Of a DNA stretch of 64,000 nucleotides, positions 43,639-52,995 are shown in pieces. The notes under the pieces are model-generated. The model was given only the letters and a program-made list of their open reading frames with translations. It made no database searches and was not told where the DNA came from. Source of the stretch: Spirosoma profusum (GTDB taxonomy: Bacteria > Bacteroidota > Bacteroidia > Cytophagales > Spirosomataceae); assembly GCF_014699005.1 (NCBI RefSeq), contig NZ_JACWZY010000002.1:1-64000 (forward strand), written 5' to 3'. Each line of letters starts with the position of its first letter. Position 1 is the stretch's first letter. Made by a program: the position numbers and the translations under genes.

Positions 43639-45924
43639 ATGAAAATCAGCCTATTCTTCATCTATTTTCTTTCGCTTACCGTTCTGGCTGTCAGTTGTAA
43701 TAAAACAGCCAAAAGCGTAACGGAAAAGAATTTCACCAGGGTTGTTCTGGATACAAATCCATCAATAGAGCCTTTATCGCCGGAGGCCAGTATCAAAAAA
43801 ATCCAATTGCCGCCGGGTTATCATGTCGAGTTGGTGGTTAGTGAACCGATGGTTCAGGAACCCGTAGCCATTGCCTGGGATGGAAATGGCCGAATGTACG
43901 TAGCGGAGATGAATACGTACATGAAAGACGCCAACGCAACGGGTGAGTATGAGCCGACAAGTCGAATTAAACGACTGGAAGATACCGATGGCGATGGCAA
44001 AATGGATAAATCGACCATTTTTATCGATAGCCTGATTCTGCCACGTACCATTTTGCCCATCGGCGATCAATTGCTGGTGACAGTGACCAATGTTCAGCAC
44101 ATCTGGAGTTATCGGGATACAAACGGCGATGGTAAAGCTGATGAGAAGAAAATCGTTTTTCAGAACGATGTTATCGACTCGCGCAATCTGGAACACCAGA
44201 ACGGTGGTATGATCTGGAATCTGGATAACTGGATTTACCCTACCCGCGACAACCTGCGCTACAAATACAAAAATGGGAAACTGATTGCCGATACGTTGGT
44301 CGATAACATGATTGGACAGTGGGGTATGACCACCGATAATTACGGACGATTGTTCTATTCCGAAGCAGGACCGGGTCTTCCCGCCGTTCAGATTCAGCAA
44401 AATCCGAAGTATGGAGCTCTGAACTTTGCTGATCAATACACTGCTGAATTTACCCAACCCTGGCCCATTATCGGAAACGTCGATGCGCAGGGTGGACGCG
44501 AAGATTTACGGGCCGAAGACAATACGTTAAAAAAGTACACATCAGGTTGTGGGCAATCTATTTTCCGGGGAGATCGACTACCCGCCGATATGCAGGGGGA
44601 TTATTTCATTCCTGAGCCTGTGGGACGTATCATTAAGCGGGGAAAAGTAATTAATCGCGACGGAAAGATTCTGATCGAAGATGCGTATAAACAGAAAGAT
44701 TGGCTGGCATCGGCCGATATGAATTTCCGGCCAATCAATACATATACAGGGCCTGATGGCTGTTTTTACATTGTCGACATGTACCACGGCATTATTCAGG
44801 AAAGTGAGTGGACAAAGCCAGGCTCGTACCTGGGTAAAGTCATTCAGCAGAAAGGCTTGTATAAAAATCGCGGAATGGGACGTATCTATCGCGTCGTTCA
44901 CGACGACTTTAAACCTGATGACAAGAAGCCAAATATGCTCAACGAGTCGAGCAGTCAGCTCGTTACGTATCTGGACCACCCGAACGGCTGGTGGCGCGAC
45001 AATGCTCAATTATTGCTTGTGATACGTAACGACCAGAACGTAGTGACAGCACTAAAACAGATCGCAACTGGTGAAAAAGCATCGTTGACAAAAGCTCCCA
45101 GCCCACTAGCACGTATCCATGCACTGTGGACGCTGGAAGGTATGGATGCCATCGACAAACCAACGCTTTTTAAGGCGTTTACCGATAAGAATGCTGAAGT
45201 TCGAAAAGCGGCTGTCTGGATTAGCGAAGGTTTTCTAAAGAAAAATGATTCGGAGGTAACTGAGAAGCTGGCTACGTTAATGAATGACCCAAGCTCTGAT
45301 GTCCGGATTCAACTGGCACTAACACTACGTAGCCATAAAACACCTCGAACATCGGAATTGGTAAAAACGCTGCTGGTCAACAATCCCAACAACGAACTCA
45401 TGCAGTTTTCGTTTACCACGTTCACCGAATCACAGAAGATGCTGGCTGCCGAACGCGAACGTACCCGAAACCTGAGCCCCGCCGACCGCGCTTTGGTTAC
45501 GCATGGAGCAACGATCTTTAAGCAACTATGCGCTACGTGCCATGGGCCCGATGGGAAAGGGGTGAAAGTGGCGGGAAATAGTCAAATGCCCGCACCACCG
45601 CTGGTTGGTTCGCCACGCGTTCGGGGCGATAAAACGCTGGTGATTCAGTTGCTGCTGAATGGCATGAAGGGCCCCATCGATGGCAAGACCTACACCGATT
45701 TGATGCCTGCGATGGGTAGCAACGATGACAAATGGATTGCGTCGGTATTGAGTTATATACGTAACAGCAGCGAACTAGGTAACAAAGCGTCGGTTGTTAC
45801 GTCGAAGGAGGTTGCCGAAGTACGGGCCAATACGCCGGTTATGCCAGGCGGTATGACGCAGCAGGAACTGGAAATTTTCAAGCTGGGTCGTGCCGAACGT
45901 ACCAACTGGAACAAACCCCGCTGA
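43639..45924 (+). CDS. PVC-type dehydrogenase with C-terminal cytochrome c
   Basis: 761 residues. The signal peptide ends in LTVLAVSCNK, a lipobox. Then a beta-propeller dehydrogenase domain (VAIAWDGNGRMYVAEMNTY, RIKRLEDTDGDGKMD, PDGCFYIVDMYHG), a HEAT-like helical region (about 480-600) and a cytochrome c domain with CATCH at 631-635 and a possible Met ligand in LMPAMGS. Such proteins occur with sugar-degradation genes and may oxidise sugars in the periplasm, passing electrons to the respiratory chain. It is the first of three co-directional genes (formylglycine-type protein, DUF1080 hydrolase). Confidence 0.88.
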   Translation: MKISLFFIYFLSLTVLAVSCNKTAKSVTEKNFTRVVLDTNPSIEPLSPEASIKKIQLPPGYHVELVVSEPMVQEPVAIAWDGNGRMYVAEMNTYMKDANATGEYEPTSRIKRLEDTDGDGKMDKSTIFIDSLILPRTILPIGDQLLVTVTNVQHIWSYRDTNGDGKADEKKIVFQNDVIDSRNLEHQNGGMIWNLDNWIYPTRDNLRYKYKNGKLIADTLVDNMIGQWGMTTDNYGRLFYSEAGPGLPAVQIQQNPKYGALNFADQYTAEFTQPWPIIGNVDAQGGREDLRAEDNTLKKYTSGCGQSIFRGDRLPADMQGDYFIPEPVGRIIKRGKVINRDGKILIEDAYKQKDWLASADMNFRPINTYTGPDGCFYIVDMYHGIIQESEWTKPGSYLGKVIQQKGLYKNRGMGRIYRVVHDDFKPDDKKPNMLNESSSQLVTYLDHPNGWWRDNAQLLLVIRNDQNVVTALKQIATGEKASLTKAPSPLARIHALWTLEGMDAIDKPTLFKAFTDKNAEVRKAAVWISEGFLKKNDSEVTEKLATLMNDPSSDVRIQLALTLRSHKTPRTSELVKTLLVNNPNNELMQFSFTTFTESQKMLAAERERTRNLSPADRALVTHGATIFKQLCATCHGPDGKGVKVAGNSQMPAPPLVGSPRVRGDKTLVIQLLLNGMKGPIDGKTYTDLMPAMGSNDDKWIASVLSYIRNSSELGNKASVVTSKEVAEVRANTPVMPGGMTQQELEIFKLGRAERTNWNKPR

Positions 45925-45945
45925 TACGTAACAAAATCAGAACTT

Positions 45946-46779
45946 ATGAAATCCTTTCTCGAAAAATATTTGCTGGCAGGTTTGCTCTTGTCAAACATAG
46001 CGAGTGCCTACGCGCAGGCTACTATGTATGCGAACCCGATTGGGATGGAGTTTGTGCTTATTCAACCCGGTAGCATGGTGGTGGGTCGTTTTCAGCCGCC
46101 GTACCCTAAACCACAAGCGGACGTAGCGTCAAAAAAGACTGGAGTTCAGTGGAACACAAAAGACTACGACCTGGCCGAAAAGATGGTAAAACAGGATGCT
46201 ACGTCTGGCTTTACGGTTAAAATTACCCGGCCTTACTACATCGGCAAATTCGAGGTAACACAGGCACAATGGAAAAAAGTAATGGGAACGAACCTCGCTA
46301 CGTTCCAGGGCGATAAGGTTAAAGACGAAGCTGATTTGCATCCGGTAGAACAGGTTACGTGGCAGGATACGCAGAAGTTTCTGGCTAAACTGAATGCGCT
46401 CGATAAAAGTCATCATTATCGCTTACCAACCGAGTTCGAGTGGGAGTATGCCGCCCGTGCCGGTGCTAACGATGATATTCCATGGAAAACTATTTGGGCG
46501 TCGGCGCAGATGGGTTCGACGACAACCGCTAAAGTTGGTCAGAAAACGCCGAATGCGTGGGGGCTTTACGATACGTTAGGTAACGTTTGGGAATGGGTGC
46601 AGGATTTTTACAATGAGAAACTTTTCGCCGATCCAAACCCACCACGTACTGGTAATCAGCACGTATTGAAAGGGGCTTCGTTTGTGGGTGATGTGAAAAA
46701 TGCTACGTACATGGCTCATGCCGCCGGGCCGGGCAACGGCTGGGACGTTGGTTTTCGGGTTGTTATGGAAGTGAAGTGA
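45946..46779 (+). CDS. Secreted formylglycine-generating-enzyme-like protein
   Basis: 277 residues with a signal peptide ending at YAQA. The SUMF1-type fold is recognised from GMEFVLIQPGSMVVG, YYIGKFEVTQAQWKKVMG, YRLPTEFEWEYAARAG, LGNVWEWVQDFY and GWDVGFRVV. In true sulfatase-activating enzymes two Cys bind copper near the end; none is visible here, so this is probably a non-catalytic relative. It lies 21 bp after the dehydrogenase/cytochrome gene, in the same operon. Confidence 0.87.
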   Translation: MKSFLEKYLLAGLLLSNIASAYAQATMYANPIGMEFVLIQPGSMVVGRFQPPYPKPQADVASKKTGVQWNTKDYDLAEKMVKQDATSGFTVKITRPYYIGKFEVTQAQWKKVMGTNLATFQGDKVKDEADLHPVEQVTWQDTQKFLAKLNALDKSHHYRLPTEFEWEYAARAGANDDIPWKTIWASAQMGSTTTAKVGQKTPNAWGLYDTLGNVWEWVQDFYNEKLFADPNPPRTGNQHVLKGASFVGDVKNATYMAHAAGPGNGWDVGFRVVMEVK

Positions 46780-46803
46780 TTTGTAGTGAATATGTTCTTT
46801 CTT

Positions 46804-46891
46804 TTTGTCATTCTGAGGAACGAAGAATCTTAAAGTATCTTCACTCTCTCATCAGGATACTTTAAGATTCTTCGTTCCTCAGAATGACAAA
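46804..46891. repeat. Dispersed inverted repeat, family A, copy 3
   Basis: Perfect 36-bp arms at 46804-46839 and 46856-46891, with a 16-base loop. Outer end TTTGTCATTCTGAGGAACGA. The loop (TTCACTCTCTCATCAG) matches that of copy 2, so these are copies of one element rather than chance hairpins. Confidence 0.9.
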
Positions 46892-46947
46892 TGCACTTTC
46901 TTCATAAGAATTAAACGGTACGTTAGGCAGCTCTTTAATCATTAAAA

Positions 46948-47643
46948 ATGCTCTTTCAAGTGATACGTATTATTCTGCTACTATTGCTAATTGCCAATCT
47001 GGCTTATGCGCAGGTCGGCAAAATCCCAGCTGGATTTACACCAATTTTTAATAATAAAGACCTGAAAGGCTGGCACACGAGCCGTACCTCACATCAGGGA
47101 ACGACCGGCAATTTCTACGTAGAAAAGGGCGTCATTACGTTGAAGCAACGACCTTATGGACAAGGTGGTGTTTTACTGACCGATAAGAAATACGGCAATT
47201 TTGAACTCTATCTCGAAGCCAAAATTGATTCGTTCTGTAACGGAGGTATTTTTCTGCGATCTACCGAAAGCGGCATGGCCTACCAGGTAGAACTGGCTAC
47301 GCCTGGCGGACTCGGCGATCTGCTTGGCGAGCGCATGAATGTAAGCAAGGGCGCAAAAGCCACCCACATCGCCAAGGTTTGGAAAGCGAACGACTGGAAC
47401 GCCTTTCGTATTCGCATGGAAGGCGATATTCCACGCATTAGTCTGTGGGTCAACGATGAGCTGATGTGGGACGTAACGGAACCCGTCAATGATTTTATCG
47501 CGGGTGCTACGTCGGGGATGATTGGTCTACAGGCGCACTGGTCGGCGGTTTATTCAGAAGCAGCCCAATCCTTCGATATGTCTGGTTCCTGGAAACCCGA
47601 TGCGGCCCACCGCTTTCGGAATATTGCTATAAAAGAATTGTAA
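46948..47643 (+). CDS. DUF1080 (3-keto-disaccharide hydrolase-like) protein
   Basis: 231 residues with a signal peptide ending at AYAQ. The concanavalin-like fold is recognised by GFTPIFNNKDLKGWHTSR, YGNFELYLEAKIDSFCNGGIFLRS and GMIGLQAHWSA. Members of DUF1080 cleave 3-keto-glycosides in oxidative sugar degradation. It follows the dehydrogenase-cytochrome and FGE-like genes, which supports a shared periplasmic oxidation route. A family A repeat separates it from the preceding gene, so transcription may be partly independent. Confidence 0.9.
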   Translation: MLFQVIRIILLLLLIANLAYAQVGKIPAGFTPIFNNKDLKGWHTSRTSHQGTTGNFYVEKGVITLKQRPYGQGGVLLTDKKYGNFELYLEAKIDSFCNGGIFLRSTESGMAYQVELATPGGLGDLLGERMNVSKGAKATHIAKVWKANDWNAFRIRMEGDIPRISLWVNDELMWDVTEPVNDFIAGATSGMIGLQAHWSAVYSEAAQSFDMSGSWKPDAAHRFRNIAIKEL

Positions 47644-47654
47644 CGGGGCTAGCG

Positions 47655-49076
47655 TTACAGCAGCCAGCGGAAGAAAATATAGAGCGTAAACGAGAGCAGA
47701 ACCGAGACGGGCAGTGTGAGTACCCAGGCCAGTGCAATGTTACGTATAGTAGATGCCTGTAGGTTTTTTACACCTTTGCTAGCCACCATGCTTCCGGCGA
47801 TACCCGACGACAGTACGTGTGTGGTACTGACCGGCAGTTTGAGCCAGGAAGCAAAGCCAATCATGGTAGCGGCAACTAATTCGGCTGAAGCTCCCTGCGC
47901 GTAAGTTAGGTGTTGTTTCCCAATTTTTTCACCAACCGTTACTACAATCCGACGCCAGCCGATCATGGTTCCCAGCCCCAGCGAAAGCGCAATCATCAGG
48001 ATAACCCAGAAAGGTGCATAATCCGTGAACCGACGGAGTCCACTTTCTTCGCCCAGACTTTTGTTCAGCACCGCCATCTGGTTCGGACTAACATTAGCGC
48101 CTTCGTCTGACGTAATTTTTTTCATATTACTGCCGATTAGCAGCAAATCTTTCCGAACATCCAGTCGCTTTTCGTTTGGAATTTTATTATCAACCAATGG
48201 TGCGTTGATGAGTGCTTTTAATTCGCTCAATTCATTACGTGTCTGTACAAGCCGCTCCCGGTTAGCGGGAGAGAGCTGGCTTGAATCTAACGTAGCAATT
48301 GTCTGTTCGATACCGATGATATTTGGCTGCATCAAACGAGGATCGAGATCTGATTTTACGGCGAAATGATACGGAACAATTCCGATCAAAATCAGCATAA
48401 TCAGCCCAACCCCTTTCTGACCGTCGTTGCTACCGTGAAAAAAACTCACCAGCGAACAGGTTACAATCAGAATGCCACGAATCCAGGCAGGAGGCTCACT
48501 GTTCTTCTTCGGCTCCTTAAAAAGTTGGTCTTTTACGTCGTTTGGTACTGAGCGACGTAGTATAAACATCAGTACAATAGCCAGACTGAAACCGAGCAGG
48601 GGCGATAACAATAGCGCTTCCCCCGTTTCGATAGCTTTATCCCAGTTAACAGCGGCTCCGGTCGTGTTTTCCGGCAACGTCGAGAAAGCCAGCCCGACAC
48701 CCAGAATAGAACCAATCAGCGTGTGCGAGCTTGAACTTGGAATTCCGAAATACCACGTACCGAGGTTCCAGATGATGGCACTTAGCAACAGGGCTAATAC
48801 CATTGCTACGCTATGATATACGTTCTGATCGACGAGTAATTCGACCGGCAGAAGGTTCACAATTCCCATCGCCACGCCGATGCCTCCCAACAAAACCCCC
48901 GTGAAATTGCAAATCCCCGACCAAACTACGGCGACGGTCGGTTTTAACGAATTGGTATAGATAACAGTGGCGACTGCATTGGCCGTGTCGTGGAAACCAT
49001 TAACAAATTCGAAAGCACAGGCAGCAAAAAGGCTGATGAAGAGGAGGATAAAAACATCCGTTTCTAATCCAAACAT
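47655..49076 (-). CDS. PiT-family inorganic phosphate transporter
   Basis: About 473 residues and some ten membrane helices with the inverted repeat of the family: FVNGFHDTANAVATVIYT in the first half, SFFHGSNDGQKGVGLIML in the middle and WLKLPVSTTHVLSSGIAG in the second. A central hydrophilic segment (SQLSPANRERLVQTRNEL) is typical of Bacteroidota PiT proteins. It is coupled to sodium or protons. The start is the ATG at 49076; the frame extends to 49136 but adds residues with no hydrophobic pattern. Confidence 0.94.
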   Translation of the reverse strand: MFGLETDVFILLFISLFAACAFEFVNGFHDTANAVATVIYTNSLKPTVAVVWSGICNFTGVLLGGIGVAMGIVNLLPVELLVDQNVYHSVAMVLALLLSAIIWNLGTWYFGIPSSSSHTLIGSILGVGLAFSTLPENTTGAAVNWDKAIETGEALLLSPLLGFSLAIVLMFILRRSVPNDVKDQLFKEPKKNSEPPAWIRGILIVTCSLVSFFHGSNDGQKGVGLIMLILIGIVPYHFAVKSDLDPRLMQPNIIGIEQTIATLDSSQLSPANRERLVQTRNELSELKALINAPLVDNKIPNEKRLDVRKDLLLIGSNMKKITSDEGANVSPNQMAVLNKSLGEESGLRRFTDYAPFWVILMIALSLGLGTMIGWRRIVVTVGEKIGKQHLTYAQGASAELVAATMIGFASWLKLPVSTTHVLSSGIAGSMVASKGVKNLQASTIRNIALAWVLTLPVSVLLSFTLYIFFRWLL

Positions 49077-49231
49077 ACGTGGGATATCTTCTATAAACAG
49101 ACAAACGGTGGGTCCGTAAGCCAATGATTGCCACAAAAGTACGTCAAACTAATCAGAGCAGTATTACGAAATTGTTAACACGCATTACGTATCTGATGCA
49201 ACGTAACAGTAGAGCCCGTTTCTGAAAAGCA

Positions 49232-50296
49232 CTACGTAGTGCTTTGGGCCGCCTTATCTTTTCCGGCCAGTTGCCCACAGGCTGCGTCGATATCTTTACC
49301 TCGGCTCCGGCGCACATTGACTGTTACGCCTTTGCTATCCAGAAATCCGGCAAATTTATCGAGTGTCTGCGGGTCTGTATTTTTAAAATTGGCTTCGGCA
49401 ATCGGATTGTATTCGATGATGTTGATCTTGGCTGGTACGCGCTTCGTGAATTTCCAGAGTTCCTGTGCGTCCTGCAACGTATCGTTGAAATTGTAGAAAA
49501 GAATATACTCGAACGTAACGCGGGTGCCAGTCTTCTTATAGAAATAATTCAGTGCATCACCCAACGCCTGCAACGTATTGCTTTCATTGATGGGCATAAT
49601 CTGGTCGCGTTTTACGTCATTGGCCGCGTGTAGTGACAATGCCAGATTGAATTTCACCGCATCGTCGCCAAGCTGACGTATCATTTTGGCAATACCCGCC
49701 GTCGATACCGTAATACGTTTCGGCGACATTCCCAGTCCAGCGGGCGACGTAATGCGGTCGACGGATTCCAGTACGTTCTTGTAGTTCAGCAGAGGTTCGC
49801 CCATGCCCATGTAGACGATATTGGACAATGGTACGTCGTAGTTTTGCTTAGCCTGCCGGTCAATGGCGACTACCTGATCATAAATTTCGGCCGCATCCAG
49901 ATTCCGTTTCCGGTCCATATAACCCGTAGCACAGAACTTACAGGTAAGCGAGCAACCCACCTGACTTGATACGCAGGCCGTCATCCGATCCTGGTCATCG
50001 TTACGTAGCGCCGGAATCAGGACACCCTCCACCAGATTGCCATCAAAAAGCCGGAACGACGATTTAATCGTGCCATCGCTGCTACGTTGCTCCTGATTAA
50101 CTGTCAGTGGCCGGATTTCGAAATGGGTTTTCAGCAGTTCACGCGTCGGCATCGACAGATTGGTCATCTGGTCGAATGATACGGCCGATTTCTTCCAGAG
50201 CCATTCCTGAATCTGTTTCGCGCGAAAGCCCTGCTCACCGTGTTGCGCGAGCCAATCTTTCAGTTGAGTTGGTGTTAGTTTGCGGATGTCCTCCAT
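49232..50296 (-). CDS. rlmN: 23S rRNA (adenine-2503) methyltransferase
   Basis: 354 residues, a radical SAM enzyme. The 4Fe-4S motif CSLTCKFCATG is complete, and MGMGEPLLNYKNVL, SLHAANDVKRDQIMP and the C-terminal Cys (DAACGQLAG), one of the two catalytic cysteines, are in place. It methylates A2503 in 23S rRNA and A37 of some tRNAs. Its ATG lies directly beside a family B hairpin (GCTCTTTAAACATG), so the hairpin forms part of the 5' UTR. Confidence 0.95.
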   Translation of the reverse strand: MEDIRKLTPTQLKDWLAQHGEQGFRAKQIQEWLWKKSAVSFDQMTNLSMPTRELLKTHFEIRPLTVNQEQRSSDGTIKSSFRLFDGNLVEGVLIPALRNDDQDRMTACVSSQVGCSLTCKFCATGYMDRKRNLDAAEIYDQVVAIDRQAKQNYDVPLSNIVYMGMGEPLLNYKNVLESVDRITSPAGLGMSPKRITVSTAGIAKMIRQLGDDAVKFNLALSLHAANDVKRDQIMPINESNTLQALGDALNYFYKKTGTRVTFEYILFYNFNDTLQDAQELWKFTKRVPAKINIIEYNPIAEANFKNTDPQTLDKFAGFLDSKGVTVNVRRSRGKDIDAACGQLAGKDKAAQSTT

Positions 50297-50297
50297 G

Positions 50298-50391
50298 TTT
50301 AAAGAGCGAAAGAGTGAATGAGGGAAAGAGTGAAAGGCTAACGCAAGCTATTTCTGCGCTCATTCACTCATTCACTCGTTCGCTCTTTAAT
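50298..50391. repeat. Start-proximal hairpin repeat, family B, copy 1
   Basis: Imperfect inverted repeat with TTTAAAGAGCGAAAGAGTGA on one side and the complement TCACTCGTTCGCTCTTTAA on the other. It stands between rlmN (start) and cvpA (end). Confidence 0.75.
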
Positions 50392-50911
50392 TTTCTGCCC
50401 GCCACTTTTTGCCTGCATCCAGTCCTTTAGGTACCCAGACAGCTGCCTTATCCATAACTTTCGGCGCGATGGGCCGGATATAGGGATAAAGAAAAGCGTT
50501 TTCGGCGTAACGTGGCGGTATGATTACGTTCATATAGCTGAACAACCAAAGGATAACACTAATTCCAAAGACCCAGGTAAACAGGCCGACGATGGCACCC
50601 GCTACGCTATCGAAGGTGCCCAGCATAGTGTACTTCAACGACCGTCGAAGCATCGAACCTATCTGATTCACCATAATCACCGTTGGGAAGAAGATTATCG
50701 AAAACCCCAGCACGGGCAGCACCTTCCGCGCCAGCTCTCGGCTGATGTATGGACTCAGCAGTTCGATACCAAACGCCAGAAACTTAAACCCGACAATCAT
50801 GGCCACTCCAAACGCAATAATTGCCACGATCTCCACCAGAAGACCTTTGCGGTATCCATTAAATGCCCCCCAGGCGAGGGGAATCAGCATGAGTAAGTCG
50901 AGGGTGTTCAA
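50387..50911 (-). CDS. CvpA-family membrane protein
   Basis: 174 residues, four predicted membrane helices (LLMLIPLAWGAFNGYRKG, IVEIVAIIAFGVAMIVG, LPVLGFSIIFFPTVIMV, AIVGLFTWVFGISVILWLF), the CvpA pattern, associated with colicin V export and membrane or cell-envelope maintenance. The apparent start is TTG at 50911 (LNTLDLLMLIP in frame); the first ATG would remove seven residues of the first helix. It is upstream of rlmN in the same direction and probably cotranscribed. Confidence 0.85.
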   Translation of the reverse strand: MNTLDLLMLIPLAWGAFNGYRKGLLVEIVAIIAFGVAMIVGFKFLAFGIELLSPYISRELARKVLPVLGFSIIFFPTVIMVNQIGSMLRRSLKYTMLGTFDSVAGAIVGLFTWVFGISVILWLFSYMNVIIPPRYAENAFLYPYIRPIAPKVMDKAAVWVPKGLDAGKKWRAEN

Positions 50912-50914
50912 ATT

Positions 50915-50983
50915 TTAAAGAGTGAAACAGTGAAAGAGCGAAAGAGTGATTTAGCCTTTACACTCTTTCGCTCTTTCACTCAT
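50915..50983. repeat. Start-proximal hairpin repeat, family B, copy 2
   Basis: Perfect 20-bp arms at 50929-50948 (AGTGAAAGAGCGAAAGAGTG) and 50961-50980. It sits between the starts and ends of yqeY and cvpA. The copy extends toward the cvpA start. Confidence 0.8.
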
Positions 50984-51429
50984 TGTAATAATTGCTTCAC
51001 CATCGCGGAAATGGCTTTCCCTTCGGCCTGGCCAGCTAGTTCTTTAGTGGCGGCACCCATTACTTTGCCCATATCCGACGGGGCGGATGCACCCACACGA
51101 GCGATGATAGCCTGTAATTTTGCTTTGAGTTCGTCTTCTGACAATTGCTTGGGCAGATACTGTTCAATAATGGCGATTTCGGCTTCTTCAACGGCCAGCA
51201 AATCAGCGCGGTTTTGTTGGCGATAAATGTCGGCTGAGTCTTTCCGTTGTTTTACGGCCTTGCTCAGAATACGTGTTTCGTCTTCGGGTTTGAGGTCGCC
51301 GTGTTGGCCTTCTTTGGTTTCTTCGAGCAGAATCATCGACTTAACGGCACGTAACGCCCGCAATTTGTCCTGATCTTTAGCTAGCATTGCCTGCTTAATA
51401 TCGGCGTCAATTTGTTGTTTTAGAGACAT
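50980..51429 (-). CDS. GatB/YqeY-domain protein
   Basis: 149 residues. The fold is that of the tRNA-amidotransferase tail domain: SLKQQIDADIKQAMLAKDQ, LRALRAVKSMILLEET, and KQLSEDELKAKLQAIIARVGA and MGKVMGAATKELAGQAEGK. Function is not known in detail; it may act in tRNA or amidotransferase context. Its ATG at 51429 is next to a family B hairpin. cvpA follows in the same direction. Confidence 0.9.
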   Translation of the reverse strand: MSLKQQIDADIKQAMLAKDQDKLRALRAVKSMILLEETKEGQHGDLKPEDETRILSKAVKQRKDSADIYRQQNRADLLAVEEAEIAIIEQYLPKQLSEDELKAKLQAIIARVGASAPSDMGKVMGAATKELAGQAEGKAISAMVKQLLQ

Positions 51430-51557
51430 GATTAAAGAGCAAAAAAGTGAATGAGTGAAAGAGCGATTACAAAACGTGAACCTTCACTATTTCGGCAAAG
51501 TTACAAAACTGACAGTGCTATTCGCTCATTCATTCTTTCGCTCATTCGCTCTTTAAA
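51430..51557. repeat. Start-proximal hairpin repeat, family B, copy 3
   Basis: Arms ATTAAAGAGCAAAAAAGTGA... and ...CTCATTCGCTCTTTAAAA, imperfect, separated by 50 bp. It fills the divergent gap between yqeY and pdxJ, with an arm next to each start codon. Confidence 0.75.
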
Positions 51558-51559
51558 AT

Positions 51560-52294
51560 ATGACTCGCTTATCTGTCAATATCAATAAAATCGCTACGAT
51601 ACGTAATGCTCGTGGTGGTAATAACCCAAATTTGGTACAAGTCGCCCTTGATTGCGAACGCTTTGGAGCACAGGGCATCACTGTGCATCCCCGGCCCGAC
51701 GAACGGCATATCCGTTACCAAGACGTATTGGATTTGAAAGACGTAGTAACTACAGAGTTCAATATCGAAGGAAATCCGGATGAGCGATTTATTGAACTGG
51801 TCAAACGGGTTAAGCCTGAGCAGGTTACGCTGGTACCCGATGCGCCCGACGCTGTTACGTCGAATGCGGGCTGGGATACGATACGTTACGCCGATCATCT
51901 TCGTCAGTTGGTCGATACGTTCAAATCCGATGGTATTCGGGTATCCATTTTTGTGGATGCGGACGAGAAAATGGTTGAAGGTGCCAAAGCGGTTGGCACC
52001 GACCGGATTGAACTATATACAGAACCCTATGCCGCTCACTACGTTACCGACCGGGATGCCGCTGTAGCGCCGTTTGTACGAGCTGCTAAAATGGCTAATG
52101 AACTGGGAATAGAATTGAATGCGGGCCACGATTTGAGTCTGGAGAATTTACGCTTTTTTGACGAACAGGTGCCGGGCTTGAAAGAAGTTTCGATTGGCCA
52201 CGCGCTAATTTGTGATGCGCTATATTACGGGCTGGATAATACGATTCAGATGTATTTGAGGTGTCTGAACCGAACATCGGCCCGGCAGGATTGA
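51560..52294 (+). CDS. pdxJ: Pyridoxine 5'-phosphate synthase
   Basis: 244 residues. The TIM barrel binds deoxyxylulose 5-phosphate and 3-amino-2-oxopropyl phosphate to make pyridoxine phosphate, in vitamin B6 synthesis. Conserved motifs are [53 protein letters not shown] and [15 protein letters not shown]. The start is the ATG at 51560, 3 bp after a family B repeat. It is convergent with the Uma2 gene, with a 27-bp gap. Confidence 0.96.
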   Translation: MTRLSVNINKIATIRNARGGNNPNLVQVALDCERFGAQGITVHPRPDERHIRYQDVLDLKDVVTTEFNIEGNPDERFIELVKRVKPEQVTLVPDAPDAVTSNAGWDTIRYADHLRQLVDTFKSDGIRVSIFVDADEKMVEGAKAVGTDRIELYTEPYAAHYVTDRDAAVAPFVRAAKMANELGIELNAGHDLSLENLRFFDEQVPGLKEVSIGHALICDALYYGLDNTIQMYLRCLNRTSARQD

Positions 52295-52321
52295 TCAGAT
52301 TTTTGGATTGGCTGGATTTTG

Positions 52322-52963
52322 TTATTGTGCCAGTGGGGTTTTGCGATAAATGGAACGTAACGATAATGATAAATTGCCGATCTGAACATTATCTTCGATT
52401 GAACGGTAATCCGCGTCGAGCCATTGAGCGGGCTGGTCTGTGCGCGAATAAATGCGGACAAATACTTCTTCCTGGCTGACAAAAAGAATGTGCTTTAAGG
52501 ATGGGATTAGCCGATACTGGTCGAGTTTATCCGATTGGTCGTAAGCTTTTGTACTCTTCGACAGTACTTCGACCACAATTTCTGGATTTTTGATCTGGCC
52601 GGTTGAAAGTCGTCGGCTTGGTAACTGAGCGTATTCCGGAGAACCCTTAATGACAGATAGATCTGCGTTAAAATCAGCCTTACCTTCTTCAATGCAGATT
52701 TTCACATTACTACCTAATACACGATAGTCAGGCTGATTTTCAAGGAGAAAATAAAATAATGCCCCTAATTGAATAACTAATTGTTCGTGCAAAACGGTTG
52801 CCTGACTCATAGAAATAAGTTCACCATCAAAATACTCAATATTGTAGGGAACAACTTCTGCTAATTCCAGATAGTCTTCCCAGGTTGCCGGTATACGAAT
52901 GATCTCGGGCGCTTCGTCGCGCTCCTGAAGTGTCATTGGAATTTTGGGGGCAACTGCTTCCAT
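52322..52963 (-). CDS. Uma2-family PD-(D/E)XK nuclease
   Basis: 213 residues. The core of the restriction-endonuclease-like fold is visible as SMSQATVLHEQLVIQLG, GKADFNADLSVIKG, then NPEIVVEVLSKSTKAYDQSDK, where the E of VEVL and the K of SDK are putative catalytic residues, and LKHILFVSQEEVFVRIYSR. Family members are widespread in cyanobacteria and some Bacteroidota, often with unknown role. Confidence 0.88.
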   Translation of the reverse strand: MEAVAPKIPMTLQERDEAPEIIRIPATWEDYLELAEVVPYNIEYFDGELISMSQATVLHEQLVIQLGALFYFLLENQPDYRVLGSNVKICIEEGKADFNADLSVIKGSPEYAQLPSRRLSTGQIKNPEIVVEVLSKSTKAYDQSDKLDQYRLIPSLKHILFVSQEEVFVRIYSRTDQPAQWLDADYRSIEDNVQIGNLSLSLRSIYRKTPLAQ

Positions 52964-52995
52964 GATTCAGAGGATATTTGTGGCTGTAAATATAC

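Noticed and set aside
50298-51557. Clustered short repeats (GAGCGAAAGAGTGA) as a CRISPR array
   Set aside because: The units are inverted rather than direct, are not separated by unique spacers of constant length, and no cas gene is nearby.
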